Source: Paludifilum halophilum (lineage in GTDB: Bacteria; Bacillota; Bacilli; Thermoactinomycetales; DSM-45169). Taken from it: DNA of 64,000 nt. Below the pieces are notes generated by a model, which worked only from the letters and a program-made list of their open reading frames with translations, made no database searches and had not been told where the DNA came from. A program made the translations under genes and the position numbers. The number at the start of each line of letters is the position of its first letter. The stretch's first letter is position 1. Shown here in pieces: positions 1 through 8,181 of the stretch. The stretch is taken from contig NZ_NOWF01000007.1 in the NCBI RefSeq assembly GCF_002245355.1, positions 186,001 through 250,000 of the forward strand, read 5' to 3'.

Positions 1-602
1 ACCTGGCCATTATCACGATCCCCTTTTCCGTCTTGCAATGGGTGGAGGTGGAACCGCGTTATTCTTTTTCCCACAACAAATGGAAAGCAATTCGGGAACT
101 TCACTACGTACCCGCAACCAAGATCGGTATCCAATTTAAAAACAGGTTCTGGGAAAAGGAAGGAATGTACGGGGGAAAAACGATTACAGACAATCCCACC
201 CGCTTCACCTACTACCCGAGCCATGGTTTCGGCGAACAGGAAGGTGTGGTTTTGGCGAGTTATACGTGGGAAGATGATGCTCTGCTCTGGAACAGCCTAT
301 CTCAGGAAGATCAAGTTCACCAAGCCCTTAACATCATGGCAACGTATCACGGGGAAGACATCAAGCGTCAGTTTGTAACTGGATCCGCCCAAAACTGGGT
401 TCAAAATCCGTATTCCGGCGGAGCTTTTGCGATGTTCAAGCCGGAACACGAAAAAGAACTTTTTCCCTACATCCTTGCTCCTGAGGGAAGGGTCCATTTC
501 GCTGGAGAACATGCTTCAACTTCCCGTACCTGGATTCAAGGGGCGGTCGAATCAGGGATCCGGGTGGCCTGTGAAACCAACAATCGGCCGAAGTTTCCAT
601 AA
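1..602 (+). CDS. flavin monoamine oxidase family protein, C-terminal part
   Basis: The reading frame is already open at base 3, and the first visible residues (LAIITIPFSVLQ) match the interior of flavin amine oxidases, so the N-terminal FAD-binding half lies outside the window. About 200 residues are visible. The C-terminal FAD signature is clear near the end (HFAGEHAS followed by WIQGAVESGIRVA). The family oxidises primary or secondary amines to aldehydes, releasing ammonia and H2O2; the substrate cannot be told from this part. A TTG at 33 is not taken as the start because the family match runs upstream of it. The gene ends in a hairpin shared with the convergent sphingomyelinase gene. Confidence 0.85.
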   Translation, partial: LAIITIPFSVLQWVEVEPRYSFSHNKWKAIRELHYVPATKIGIQFKNRFWEKEGMYGGKTITDNPTRFTYYPSHGFGEQEGVVLASYTWEDDALLWNSLSQEDQVHQALNIMATYHGEDIKRQFVTGSAQNWVQNPYSGGAFAMFKPEHEKELFPYILAPEGRVHFAGEHASTSRTWIQGAVESGIRVACETNNRPKFP

Positions 603-607
603 AAAAG

Positions 608-646
608 AAAGGTGCCAATCCGTTGATTGGACGGAATGGCACCTTT
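608..646. terminator. bidirectional terminator between amine oxidase and sphingomyelinase genes
   Basis: Ten-base arms AAAGGTGCCA and TGGCACCTTT enclose further pairing (ATCCGT with ACGGAA) and sit between two convergent stop codons. The A-run on the left and T-run on the right suit termination on both strands. Confidence 0.8.
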
Positions 647-654
647 TCTGTCTC

Positions 655-1644
655 TCATTCGGCGAAGGAGGCGGAGCCGGTCACCGGATAATGGTCAGAG
701 TAATCCGTATACCGATAGGTTTTACCCCAGGATGTCACCATCCACGCCGGAGATTCCACCTTCCAGGCATGGTTGTTCCAAACTTCCGGCTGGGCGTGAT
801 CCTTTTCCACAAAAATATAATCCAAGTATTGCGGAGACAAATCCAGATAGTTATATCCGGCAATACTGTTCTCTTCCGTATCCCATGTATAAGGATGGCC
901 GGTATAATCCTGCGGTTCACTCACGTTCAGGTTTTCCAGCATCGAATCGTATTCCGCGGTTCCCTTGATTACATTGAGATCCCCTCCAATAAAAACGGTC
1001 TCGTTGGCGGGAATCCCTTTTTGATCGATAAAATTCCGGATTTCCTCCATCTGCGACCGGCGGATGGACTCCGCTTCACCGTCGGCACAGCCGGAATCCT
1101 GGGACTGCATATGGGTCCCAACCACGTGGAGGGGGCGATCGTTTTTCTTCACTTTCACATAGACGAAACCTTTGTTGGCATACCCGTCAGAGCCGCAGCC
1201 TTCCTGAAAGACATGCTGGATCTTTTCTTCGATCGGGTATTGACTGACCACGGCCACTCCGCCGTCCTCCGGCGTGACATCCGAGTAACTGCCCCTCGTT
1301 TCGTCCCATCCACTCTTTCCGCGGCCCAATACCGGTGTCTGATAGGGGTATTGATCAGAAACGCCTTTCAGCAGAACGTCGGAAGCTTCGTTGTCAAAAA
1401 CCTCATTAAAGATAATCAGATCGTTTCCCTTTATGAAATCAGCATCTTGGATCAGTTTCGCGCGCTTCACCTGGCCCCAATTGGGATACAGGTTTTGCGA
1501 CAGCATATACACGTTATAGGCCATCAGCCGGACATTATCCGATTCATCCCCTTCCGGCTGAAAGGCCCATACCGGTGTTGACGCAAATACCATCGACAAA
1601 CTCAACAGTGAACACAACACCCATCCACAGATCCGTCGTCTCAT
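655..1644 (-). CDS. secreted sphingomyelinase C (beta-hemolysin type)
   Basis: A 329-aa protein with an N-terminal signal peptide (MRRRICGW followed by a hydrophobic run ending in PVWA). It belongs to the exonuclease/endonuclease/phosphatase fold branch of bacterial neutral sphingomyelinases. Family hallmarks are visible: the metal-binding NEVFDN, GTHMQSQDSGC, the GGDLN motif and the terminal SDHYPV with the catalytic His. The membrane-contact hairpin typical of the Bacillus cereus enzyme is suggested by the aromatic segment WMVTSWGKTY. The enzyme hydrolyses sphingomyelin to ceramide and phosphocholine outside the cell. It appears monocistronic. Length matches the family, and confidence in family and secretion is high. 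Confidence 0.93.
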   Translation of the reverse strand: MRRRICGWVLCSLLSLSMVFASTPVWAFQPEGDESDNVRLMAYNVYMLSQNLYPNWGQVKRAKLIQDADFIKGNDLIIFNEVFDNEASDVLLKGVSDQYPYQTPVLGRGKSGWDETRGSYSDVTPEDGGVAVVSQYPIEEKIQHVFQEGCGSDGYANKGFVYVKVKKNDRPLHVVGTHMQSQDSGCADGEAESIRRSQMEEIRNFIDQKGIPANETVFIGGDLNVIKGTAEYDSMLENLNVSEPQDYTGHPYTWDTEENSIAGYNYLDLSPQYLDYIFVEKDHAQPEVWNNHAWKVESPAWMVTSWGKTYRYTDYSDHYPVTGSASFAE

Positions 1645-1765
1645 TTCAACACCCCGTTTCCAGATTTTTTCATCGAAAATGAACGTTGGACTCCATCCGA
1701 GATTTTATCAGCCAGGACCAAAAAGATCACCTCTTTTCTCAAAAATGGATCAACTCTTGCCGCGT

Positions 1766-1797
1766 AAAAAAGCCGCAGGCTATATGTCACGCCTGCG
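1766..1797 (-). terminator. terminator of sfsA
   Basis: On the minus strand CGCAGGC pairs with GCCTGCG around a 10-base loop, and GCTTTTTT follows. It lies just after the sfsA stop codon. Confidence 0.7.
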
Positions 1798-1845
1798 ACC
1801 CGGGACGTCTTCTTTTGTTTCCTACTCAAAGAGTGTCTTCCAACC

Positions 1846-2526
1846 TTACAAACAAACCGGGATTTCCCGATCCAGAGCAATCTCGTCAAAATCGATGGAA
1901 CAAGTAAAAGCCCGCAAAGTAATCCCCTTTTCTGCCGCTTCTTTCAATTTCGCTCCCAGGATGGGATCGATTCCGCAGTGGGGAGTAAATCGGGTAACAA
2001 AATCCATAAAGGCCACAAAAACGATCATCCCCCGGTACCCGGCCTCCACCGCCCGGATCAACTCATCCACGTGACGTTGTCCCCGTACAGTCGGTGCATC
2101 GGGAAACATGGCGAGTCCCTCTTTCTCATAGGTGACGCATTTCACCTCCACCAGCGTCGGCGGATTCCCTTCGATCCGAAAGTCCATCCGACTGCCGCCG
2201 TAGGCCACTTCCCGGCTTAATTCCCCTTTCACCCCATCCAACACACCCGACTGAACGGCCTCTTCAAACACCCGGTTGGCCAGGGCCGAGTGGATACAGA
2301 TCCAGTGCCCTTTCTTGCGGACGAACTTAAGGCTATACTGGGTCTTTCGCCGGGGATTGTCCGATTGTTCCACCACCACCTCGGTACCGGGAAGAAGCAT
2401 CTCGTGCATCCGTCCCGTATTGGGAACATGGACAACCTCCCGCTGCCCGTCTATTTCCACGATCGCCTCAAAGCGATTCGGCCGATCGATAAAAATCCCC
2501 TGCACCTTTTTTCCGGCCATCTTCAT
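1846..2526 (-). CDS. sfsA: DNA/RNA nuclease SfsA (sugar fermentation stimulation family)
   Basis: The product is 226 aa when started at the ATG giving MKMAGKK, which lies 7 nt after GGAGGAG; earlier in-frame ATGs overlap that ribosome binding site. SfsA proteins are PD-(D/E)XK-like nucleases first linked to maltose metabolism in E. coli. Family motifs seen include VHVPNTGRMHE, SRMDFRIEG, the catalytic-looking PPTLVEVKCVTYE and FPDAPTVRGQRHVDEL. The first ~28 codons plus the ribosome binding site are duplicated 1.4 kb upstream at 3851-3950, leaving the present gene with an AT-rich, probably foreign upstream region. Whether it kept its own promoter is unclear. Confidence 0.93.
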   Translation of the reverse strand: MKMAGKKVQGIFIDRPNRFEAIVEIDGQREVVHVPNTGRMHEMLLPGTEVVVEQSDNPRRKTQYSLKFVRKKGHWICIHSALANRVFEEAVQSGVLDGVKGELSREVAYGGSRMDFRIEGNPPTLVEVKCVTYEKEGLAMFPDAPTVRGQRHVDELIRAVEAGYRGMIVFVAFMDFVTRFTPHCGIDPILGAKLKEAAEKGITLRAFTCSIDFDEIALDREIPVCL

Positions 2527-2542
2527 CCCCATTCTCCTCCCT
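2443..2542. repeat. 100-bp direct repeat, copy 1 (5' end of sfsA)
   Basis: These 100 bases reappear at 3851-3950 in the same orientation with two C/T differences (98% identity). The repeat covers the sfsA ribosome binding site and about the first 28 codons. The two copies bound 1,308 bp of markedly AT-rich sequence carrying two unrecognised genes. Confidence 0.95.
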
Positions 2543-2817
2543 ATCATTTACAAGCCCCATTTTATTAGCATTTAAGATAAATCAAAAGACTGAAATATGT
2601 AGGTGTATGCCCAATTTTTTTGATCTATCGATATAGAGGTTATTGATATTTCGGAAGTGAAATAAAAATAAGCCCGCAATTTTGGTATGATGAAAGCTCC
2701 AACACCACCATCAACCAAAAAGGCGAGACTGACTTGAAGATTGCATAGAACTGACTCTAGGGCCATCCCTTAGCTGGATTACTGTTAAGAACTTTTTTGT
2801 TACTTTACTCCCAAAGG

Positions 2818-2922
2818 TTATTTGTTAATAGCCCTTCTAATCCAGTAGAAGATTGCCCAAACCAGTAAAGCCATAAATCCGACCATAAAAATTTGGTACA
2901 GACCAGTAAAAAAACTGAACAT
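2818..2922 (-). CDS. 34-aa predicted single-pass membrane peptide
   Basis: A short gene with an AAGGAG ribosome binding site 9-10 nt before its ATG. It begins 35 nt after the stop codon of the secreted-protein gene on the same strand, so the two are probably cotranscribed. The product starts MFSFFTGLYQ, runs through one hydrophobic helix (IFMVGFMALLVWAIFYW) and ends in the basic tail IRRAINK. It matches nothing I recognise. The secreted protein followed by a tiny membrane peptide resembles toxin/immunity or signal/receptor arrangements, but that is only an inference from layout. Confidence 0.6.
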   Translation of the reverse strand: MFSFFTGLYQIFMVGFMALLVWAIFYWIRRAINK

Positions 2923-2957
2923 TATTTATCCAACTCCTTAATTGGAGCTTATTACAT

Positions 2958-3608
2958 TTACGGCACAGTATACCCGTAATGAATGTTTATATCTTTGGAA
3001 TACACAGTACCTATACCTTCAACAAAGACAACCCATTTTCCAGTCCCTCCACCTTTAACCATTGTACTACGCGATCCGCTAGAAGGTGAACAATACGCAT
3101 ATTTCTGATCCCATCCTAAAGAAAACGTTGTACCAGTATGTGTCGTCCAAGCTTTACAGCTTGTAATTGTCTTCCCGCTATTCCAATAGATGTCTGCGTG
3201 AAGATTAATATCTGAGAAACCAAATGAAACAGATCTTACTTGACGAGTATATCCCAAATCATGGAATTTGTCATCGGTCTTTTTTTCCACAGTAGGATTT
3301 TTGACATCCTCCTCAATTTTGTTGAAGAATTTGTCTGCATTCTTAACATTGTCAAACTTAATGACTTCAGTACCTTTTGGGACGTCAACGTTACTGTTTA
3401 AATTGTACTTGTCAAATAACTCTTCACGTGTTAAATCATTGCCGGTTCTTGGTTCATTTTTAACCAAATCATCACCATCGATTACTTCGTAGCGATTATC
3501 AATCTCTTTATCCGACATGGTCTGAACTCCTGCAGCATAACTGTAAGAAGGGAAGATTATCCCCAAAGTAAGAACAAGCCCTAACATTCCTACATACCAT
3601 TTCCTCAT
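2958..3608 (-). CDS. secreted protein of unknown function
   Basis: The start is the ATG ten nucleotides after GAGGAG (MRKWYVG), giving 216 aa; a TTG two codons earlier sits too close to the ribosome binding site. An N-terminal signal peptide ends near SYSYAA. A charged middle region (about residues 30-115, rich in D, E, K and N) is followed by a predicted beta-rich C-terminal part containing the only two mature cysteines (TSCKAW and AYCSP), suitable for one disulfide. No family was recognised. Base composition is much more AT-rich than neighbouring genes, and the gene lies inside the insert bounded by the sfsA duplication, so recent acquisition is likely. Confidence 0.75.
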   Translation of the reverse strand: MRKWYVGMLGLVLTLGIIFPSYSYAAGVQTMSDKEIDNRYEVIDGDDLVKNEPRTGNDLTREELFDKYNLNSNVDVPKGTEVIKFDNVKNADKFFNKIEEDVKNPTVEKKTDDKFHDLGYTRQVRSVSFGFSDINLHADIYWNSGKTITSCKAWTTHTGTTFSLGWDQKYAYCSPSSGSRSTMVKGGGTGKWVVFVEGIGTVYSKDINIHYGYTVP

Positions 3609-3850
3609 GAGCAAACAACTCCTCTACAATATTTGTGGATAATAATTCATTTCAATTACCATCCCACTTATAAACCCAACATAGTACCAATAATTTGTAT
3701 ATTTTAAAATTTAGACATATAATTGTATATTTCGACATAACATAAGCATGTTCAACCCTTTAAAAAGGTGCTACTTTTAAAACTTTGAATAATCATTGTA
3801 TCCATTAATAAAAAGCACTATAATACCTGATTTGAACAGTCCCCATTCCA
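3609..3850. other. AT-rich upstream region of the secreted-protein gene
   Basis: This 240-bp stretch is very AT-rich and holds no convincing gene. It must contain the promoter of the minus-strand secreted-protein gene, but no single -35/-10 pair stands out. It ends where the second sfsA repeat begins. Confidence 0.5.
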
Positions 3851-3950
3851 CTGCCCGTCTATTTCCACGATCGCCTCAAAGCGATTCGGCCGATCGATAA
3901 AAATCCCCTGCACTTTTTTTCCGGCCATCTTCATCCTCATTCTCCTCCCT
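3851..3950. repeat. 100-bp direct repeat, copy 2 (orphan sfsA 5' fragment)
   Basis: Second copy of the sfsA 5' end, same orientation as copy 1. It carries a ribosome binding site and start codon but loses similarity after about 28 codons, so it can only encode a truncated SfsA N-terminus. It probably marks the original sfsA upstream junction. Confidence 0.95.
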
Positions 3951-4146
3951 GATTCATTAAAAACATCATTCATCCCTGATCAAAGGGTCTCCAGTATACC
4001 TTCCTGATTTCTTGAGAGCGAGCTTTTCGATTCCCAAGCTTTCATCCATTTTGGTCGTTCTTTAACAATCCTCATGATATCCGTGGAGACGAACCGGAAA
4101 AAAACCGCATTCAATATCCCATATCCGATTGGGAGTTGATGGCGCC

Positions 4147-4431
4147 TTGAAGAAAGTGAAAATCGGAAATCGGCTGTTTACATTCATCAATTGGCTTGAG
4201 GTTCAAAACCGTTCCACTCCCCTGCCGCCGATCGCCGCTCCGGCCGTTGTATTTCTCGGTGCACCCATCAACCTGCGAGCCACATTCAATTTGAGAGCCG
4301 GTGAATTTGTCACCTTATCAGCTGGAGGATTCACGCGCAATGTTTTCTGCCTCAATCCCGGTATTTTCGTAGGCTCGCAAAGGTTGCGGTTTTTCGGTGA
4401 CTTTGTTGTAGTCAATTGTCCAACATCGTAA
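4147..4431 (+). CDS. small hypothetical protein
   Basis: A possible 94-aa protein starting at TTG (MKKVKIGNRLF) with a weak GGGAG about 11 nt upstream. The sequence has a basic N-terminus, a proline/alanine-rich hydrophobic centre and a C-terminal half with alternating hydrophobic residues and two cysteines (VFCLNPG and VVNCPTS), suggesting beta structure. No family was recognised. Codon composition resembles the chromosome more than the AT-rich insert nearby. No promoter or terminator could be assigned, so it may be a chance open frame. Confidence 0.35.
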   Translation: MKKVKIGNRLFTFINWLEVQNRSTPLPPIAAPAVVFLGAPINLRATFNLRAGEFVTLSAGGFTRNVFCLNPGIFVGSQRLRFFGDFVVVNCPTS

Positions 4432-4609
4432 TTTTCTCCCTTTATGAAGATCCCCCCTCCCCCGTAATGAACCCTTCGGGTCTCCCGTCTCCACAAAATA
4501 TTTTGTCCATTTGCCGAACAATCCGTTCAGAGCAGTTTTCACCGGATGTTCATGCTAAACTGAAGTTGGCCTTTTTTGTTTAGCAAATCGGGAAAGAGGG
4601 GGGACACGT

Positions 4610-5479
4610 TTGGATACCATTACCCATGGACTCTTCGGACTCACTTTGTACGGATCCGTTAACAAAACCAATGCTTCCGTACCGATGAAACGGAGCTTAT
4701 TTTTCACGGCTTTGGCGGGAAGCCAAATCCCGGATATCGATGTGGTAGCCAACCTGACGGAAACGGGGCAAATCATGCAGCAGATGTGGCATCGGGGATT
4801 GACCCATTCCGTATTCCTCATCCCGGTGTGGGCGGGTCTGCTTTATTGGATCAGTCGGTGGCTGTTCCGAGTCAAGGACCGAAGAATTTTTTTTCTCGCC
4901 ATGCTTGCGGTTTTTATCCACGATACCATCGATTTGTTCAATGCTTGGGGAACCGGCTATTTTGAACCGTTTTCATCCATACGAATCACTTTCGGCATCC
5001 TGCCCATTGTCGATTTGACGATCTGGGGAATCATCCTGGGCGGATTCATCCTGGCCAAAACCAAACCATCACTTCCCTCCTTCCGGGTCTACCGAGGGGT
5101 TGGAGCCGCCATTCTTATCTATATTGCCCTCCAATCCGCTCAGGGCTTTTGGATCGAATATCAGGCGCAAGACCGATATGACCAGACGGAGTTGGCCGCC
5201 GACTATATCCCCGGTCATTTTCAAGTGATCGGGAAAGAGGGGGAACGTGTGGAAATTTCAAGAGACACCGTATGGTCCGAACCTCAAACAGAATACACCT
5301 TAAATTCTGACGAAAAAGCAGATTTAACACCTCTGTTTGAACAAAACCCCCAGGCCAAGCCTCTTTACGACTGGTCCCCATTCGTTGTGATCGTCAACGA
5401 CAAGGAACGCTTGGGGATCTTTGATCCGCGCTTTTACGAAGGAAATGGTTCATTCCTCCACGAATATGTAGAGAAATAG
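4610..5479 (+). CDS. membrane-bound metal-dependent hydrolase family protein (YfhP/YdjM, DUF457-like)
   Basis: A 289-aa protein starting at TTG behind GAGGGGGG. The N-terminus MDTITHGLFG with MDxxTH, followed by GSQIPDIDVV and HRGLTHSVFL, is the histidine/aspartate signature of the LexA-regulated YdjM and Bacillus YfhP membrane family. Four or five hydrophobic segments occupy roughly residues 80-185, and a soluble extracytoplasmic-looking domain forms the last 100 residues. The family is annotated as putative metal-dependent hydrolases, but the biochemical activity is not established. The gene stands alone. Confidence 0.85.
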   Translation: MDTITHGLFGLTLYGSVNKTNASVPMKRSLFFTALAGSQIPDIDVVANLTETGQIMQQMWHRGLTHSVFLIPVWAGLLYWISRWLFRVKDRRIFFLAMLAVFIHDTIDLFNAWGTGYFEPFSSIRITFGILPIVDLTIWGIILGGFILAKTKPSLPSFRVYRGVGAAILIYIALQSAQGFWIEYQAQDRYDQTELAADYIPGHFQVIGKEGERVEISRDTVWSEPQTEYTLNSDEKADLTPLFEQNPQAKPLYDWSPFVVIVNDKERLGIFDPRFYEGNGSFLHEYVEK

Positions 5480-5569
5480 ATGATCTTGCAGACCGTCCGC
5501 CAGGCGTGTCGATAAACCCTATTTAGGGAGGTGTGTTCCCAAAAAGCGCGTTTGCATTTCAATAGCTGA

Positions 5570-5604
5570 GAGGAAGCCGGCAATCTGATGATGCCGGCTT
5601 CCTC
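5570..5604. terminator. strong hairpin between YfhP-like and MOSC genes
   Basis: A perfect 13-bp stem (GAGGAAGCCGGCA with its complement) has a 9-base loop. There is no long T-run after it on either strand, so it may be a factor-assisted terminator or an mRNA-stabilising structure. Confidence 0.5.
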
Positions 5605-5674
5605 TATGGCCTGCAGGCTCCCTGGAAGCCTTGTGAAAAAGTTCGGGAGACAGCACAAAGAGGGAGGGTGCATC

Positions 5675-6268
5675 ATGTGGAAGAAACATCAAGCGGTGGT
5701 CGAGGGTATTTATGCGGCTAAGCAGAAAAAAACTTTTGTGACAAGCCGGATGGATTCGGCGGAGCTGAAATATGGCGGAATTCCAGGGGATTTGCATTTC
5801 GGGCTGACGAAGTCCGCCGGGGCGAGAGAACCGATGTATTCCCGCGGAACGGAAATTTTCAACCGAAGACAAATTTCCGTCGTTTCCATCGAAGAATGTG
5901 AGAAAATCGCCGCAAACCTCCAGATTGAACGCGTTTTACCGCAATGGCTGGGAGCGAACCTCGTTATCCGCGGGTTCCCCTTCCTCACCCGCCTTCCCTC
6001 CGGGAGCCGGATCATTTTTCCGACTGGAGCCGGTCTGGTATGTGAGGGGGAAAACCTCCCCTGTACCCAGCCGGGAAACGTGATTCAGGAACAATACCCC
6101 GAGAAAAAACGCATGGTTTCTTCTTTTGTCAAAGCGGCGATGGGACTCAGAGGAATTGTCTGTATGGTTGAAAAGCCCGGATTCATTCACCCCGGGGATC
6201 CGGCCACCATCGTAGAATATAATCCGCCTCACCCTGCGGCCTCCGACCCCGGTTCCGATAGCGGGTGA
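5675..6268 (+). CDS. MOSC domain-containing protein
   Basis: Starts at the ATG seven nucleotides after GGAGGG, giving 197 aa (MWKKHQAVVEG). MOSC domains are beta-barrel sulfur-carrier domains related to the C-terminus of molybdenum cofactor sulfurase. The conserved glycine-rich segment GGIPGDLHFG, the QISVVS strand, LGANLVIRG and the cysteine in LPCTQPG all fit the family. Stand-alone MOSC proteins are thought to move sulfur or act on N-hydroxylated substrates with the molybdenum cofactor. No molybdenum gene is adjacent, so the partner is unknown. Confidence 0.85.
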   Translation: MWKKHQAVVEGIYAAKQKKTFVTSRMDSAELKYGGIPGDLHFGLTKSAGAREPMYSRGTEIFNRRQISVVSIEECEKIAANLQIERVLPQWLGANLVIRGFPFLTRLPSGSRIIFPTGAGLVCEGENLPCTQPGNVIQEQYPEKKRMVSSFVKAAMGLRGIVCMVEKPGFIHPGDPATIVEYNPPHPAASDPGSDSG

Positions 6269-6308
6269 ATGCAAAAGCTCTAGGGCGGTGTCCAGCCTGG
6301 ACACCAAA

Positions 6309-6339
6309 ATCAGCCGGGGGGCGGTTGAACCCGGCTGAT
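6309..6339. terminator. hairpin between convergent MOSC and Rieske genes
   Basis: ATCAGCCGGG and CCCGGCTGAT form a perfect 10-bp stem between two convergent stop codons. Confidence 0.6.
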
Positions 6340-6361
6340 ATCCATCCGTACATCTTTTTCC

Positions 6362-8164
6362 TCATACTTCCTCGAACAACTTCTCTCCCCGATGCAGACG
6401 CTGGGCAATGCGGGCAACATGGGGCAGTTCCCGGGCCGTCGGGGCGTGGGCCGCCAGGTAACGGGCCAAGGCGATGATCATCGTCCGCTGGGCTTCTTCG
6501 GCCAAGTCGCTGTTCTCCTCTGCCCATTCATCATGCTCCTTCCATGCCGCCTCCATCATCTGAAAGGAGTGAAACTCAGCATCCTCACGCAAGAGAGCGT
6601 GACCCAGTGTATTGAATAAAACACCCTTGTCGCCGCCTCGGTCCAGGTAGGTTACCACCCACTCCGCCGCTTCCGCCACCTGCTGTTGTTGGTTCATCAG
6701 TGCCAACAGTTGCCCGACATCCTGCGGGGCCTGTCGGGAGTTCGCCTCCCCCCGGGGCCGTCGTGCGGCGGGAATATTGAGAAATCGATCGAGATAAATC
6801 CGCATCGCGGTATGAAAACCCCCCCGCAGCAGTTCCTTACTGGGAGATCGACGGAGGCTGCGATGAACCGCGTGAGCATGAGTAAACGTGTGCAGGACTG
6901 CGATCCAGTCGCTGAAATCGTTTTGCACATGAAACCGGGCGATCCGTTCCCCCGCAGCCAGGGTGACCAGTTGAGACAACCGGACCGGAGACAGCCCTCG
7001 CCGGAGCGAGCGCAACATCCCCTGCACCGTCTCTTCCGGCCGATCCCCCAACAACAGGCGAATTAATTCCTCTTCATCGACCGCTCCCGGATCCCCTTTT
7101 TCAGGAATCTCCTTCATTGCTTCGAAGGCCCGTTTCAGTGGCCGGACCAAGTCAACGGGGGACTGCCAGCTGTGCAACTCTTCACTTCGCTCGGCATCGC
7201 CCAAATCCGGCAGCAGAGAAGTCAACACCCGCTCCCGGTGCTCTGGTCCGATGCGTTCCAGCATTTCAAAGGCTTTGTTGTGAAAATCCAGCACATGGCC
7301 GGCATCCATATAAAAATGACCGGTCACCGCCGCCATCATCATATCCGTCAACTGTTTCTCCGTTGCCCCGGAACGGATCGCTGTCAACAAAATTCGCTCC
7401 GCTCCTTGGGTATCCCGCACTTCCACCGCATGACGGTACCAGCGAAAAAGGCGTTGGATATCCGCTTTCTTCTCGGGGAGCGGCTCCAGTATAAAACGGG
7501 TCCCCTCACCGGCACTTTCCCTCGCAACATGGACGAGTCCTTGGAACAAAGCCAAAACCTTCCCCTTTTGATCCAACTTCGGCAGAATATTAAGCATAGC
7601 GGTCAGAATCGTCAGCCCGGATCTCCATCCCGAGCGACGATGGGTCGTCCCGAACTCCACGCCGATCCGGGCCACCTCTTCCGCCGGTTCGCCGGCCTCC
7701 ATCAGACCGACCACCGCTTTGGCGATGACGAGGCTCAAGTTTTGTTCCAACCCCTCCCGCAATCGCTTCCGATGGCGATCCACTGTTCCTCGGCACCGGG
7801 GTGACGGAGTGAGATCAACGCCACCTTCGTTCACACGGTTCCGGGGTGTCACACGGTGCCCGGGGTCTACCCATACTTGACCGTTCTCAACTACGACCGG
7901 GTAAGTCGTCACATCATCGGCCCACGGATCCAAAGTCCCTCCACTTTGGATATCAAACCGGGCATGATGCCATTCACAAGTTAAAATACAATCTCTGATT
8001 CTTCCTTGATGGAGTGGGAATCCCATATGAGGGCACCGGTTATCCACAGCATAAACCTTTCCCTCATGATAAAAAACTGCGATTCCGTGACTCTTCCCTT
8101 TAACCACTTTCACCCCTGACTCCCGAATCTCTTTGAGAGAGCCTGCCGAAAGAAGATCCGACAT
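6362..8164 (-). CDS. Rieske [2Fe-2S] protein with large C-terminal helical domain
   Basis: A 600-aa protein starting at the ATG (MSDLLSAGS) about 7 nt after GGAGGGG. Residues 1-105 form a Rieske domain with C44-x-H46 and C63-x2-H66 as cluster ligands. The remaining ~490 residues are predicted almost entirely alpha-helical and unusually rich in spaced histidines (for example FTHAHAVH, MDAGHVLDFH, LGHALLRED). I do not recognise this domain. It could bind a second metal centre fed by the Rieske cluster, which is inference. The gene starts 17 nt after an NAD(P)H-dependent FMN reductase gene on the same strand, an obvious candidate electron source. Confidence 0.85.
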   Translation of the reverse strand: MSDLLSAGSLKEIRESGVKVVKGKSHGIAVFYHEGKVYAVDNRCPHMGFPLHQGRIRDCILTCEWHHARFDIQSGGTLDPWADDVTTYPVVVENGQVWVDPGHRVTPRNRVNEGGVDLTPSPRCRGTVDRHRKRLREGLEQNLSLVIAKAVVGLMEAGEPAEEVARIGVEFGTTHRRSGWRSGLTILTAMLNILPKLDQKGKVLALFQGLVHVARESAGEGTRFILEPLPEKKADIQRLFRWYRHAVEVRDTQGAERILLTAIRSGATEKQLTDMMMAAVTGHFYMDAGHVLDFHNKAFEMLERIGPEHRERVLTSLLPDLGDAERSEELHSWQSPVDLVRPLKRAFEAMKEIPEKGDPGAVDEEELIRLLLGDRPEETVQGMLRSLRRGLSPVRLSQLVTLAAGERIARFHVQNDFSDWIAVLHTFTHAHAVHRSLRRSPSKELLRGGFHTAMRIYLDRFLNIPAARRPRGEANSRQAPQDVGQLLALMNQQQQVAEAAEWVVTYLDRGGDKGVLFNTLGHALLREDAEFHSFQMMEAAWKEHDEWAEENSDLAEEAQRTMIIALARYLAAHAPTARELPHVARIAQRLHRGEKLFEEV

Positions 8165-8181
8165 CCATTTCCCCTCCTTTT

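Noticed and set aside
427..1581. A 384-codon plus-strand frame opposite the sphingomyelinase gene
   Set aside because: Antisense shadow; the minus strand encodes a complete, well-recognised enzyme with signal peptide.
1641..1889. An 82-codon minus-strand frame between sfsA and the sphingomyelinase gene
   Set aside because: It crosses the sfsA terminator and lacks a ribosome binding site and any recognisable motif.
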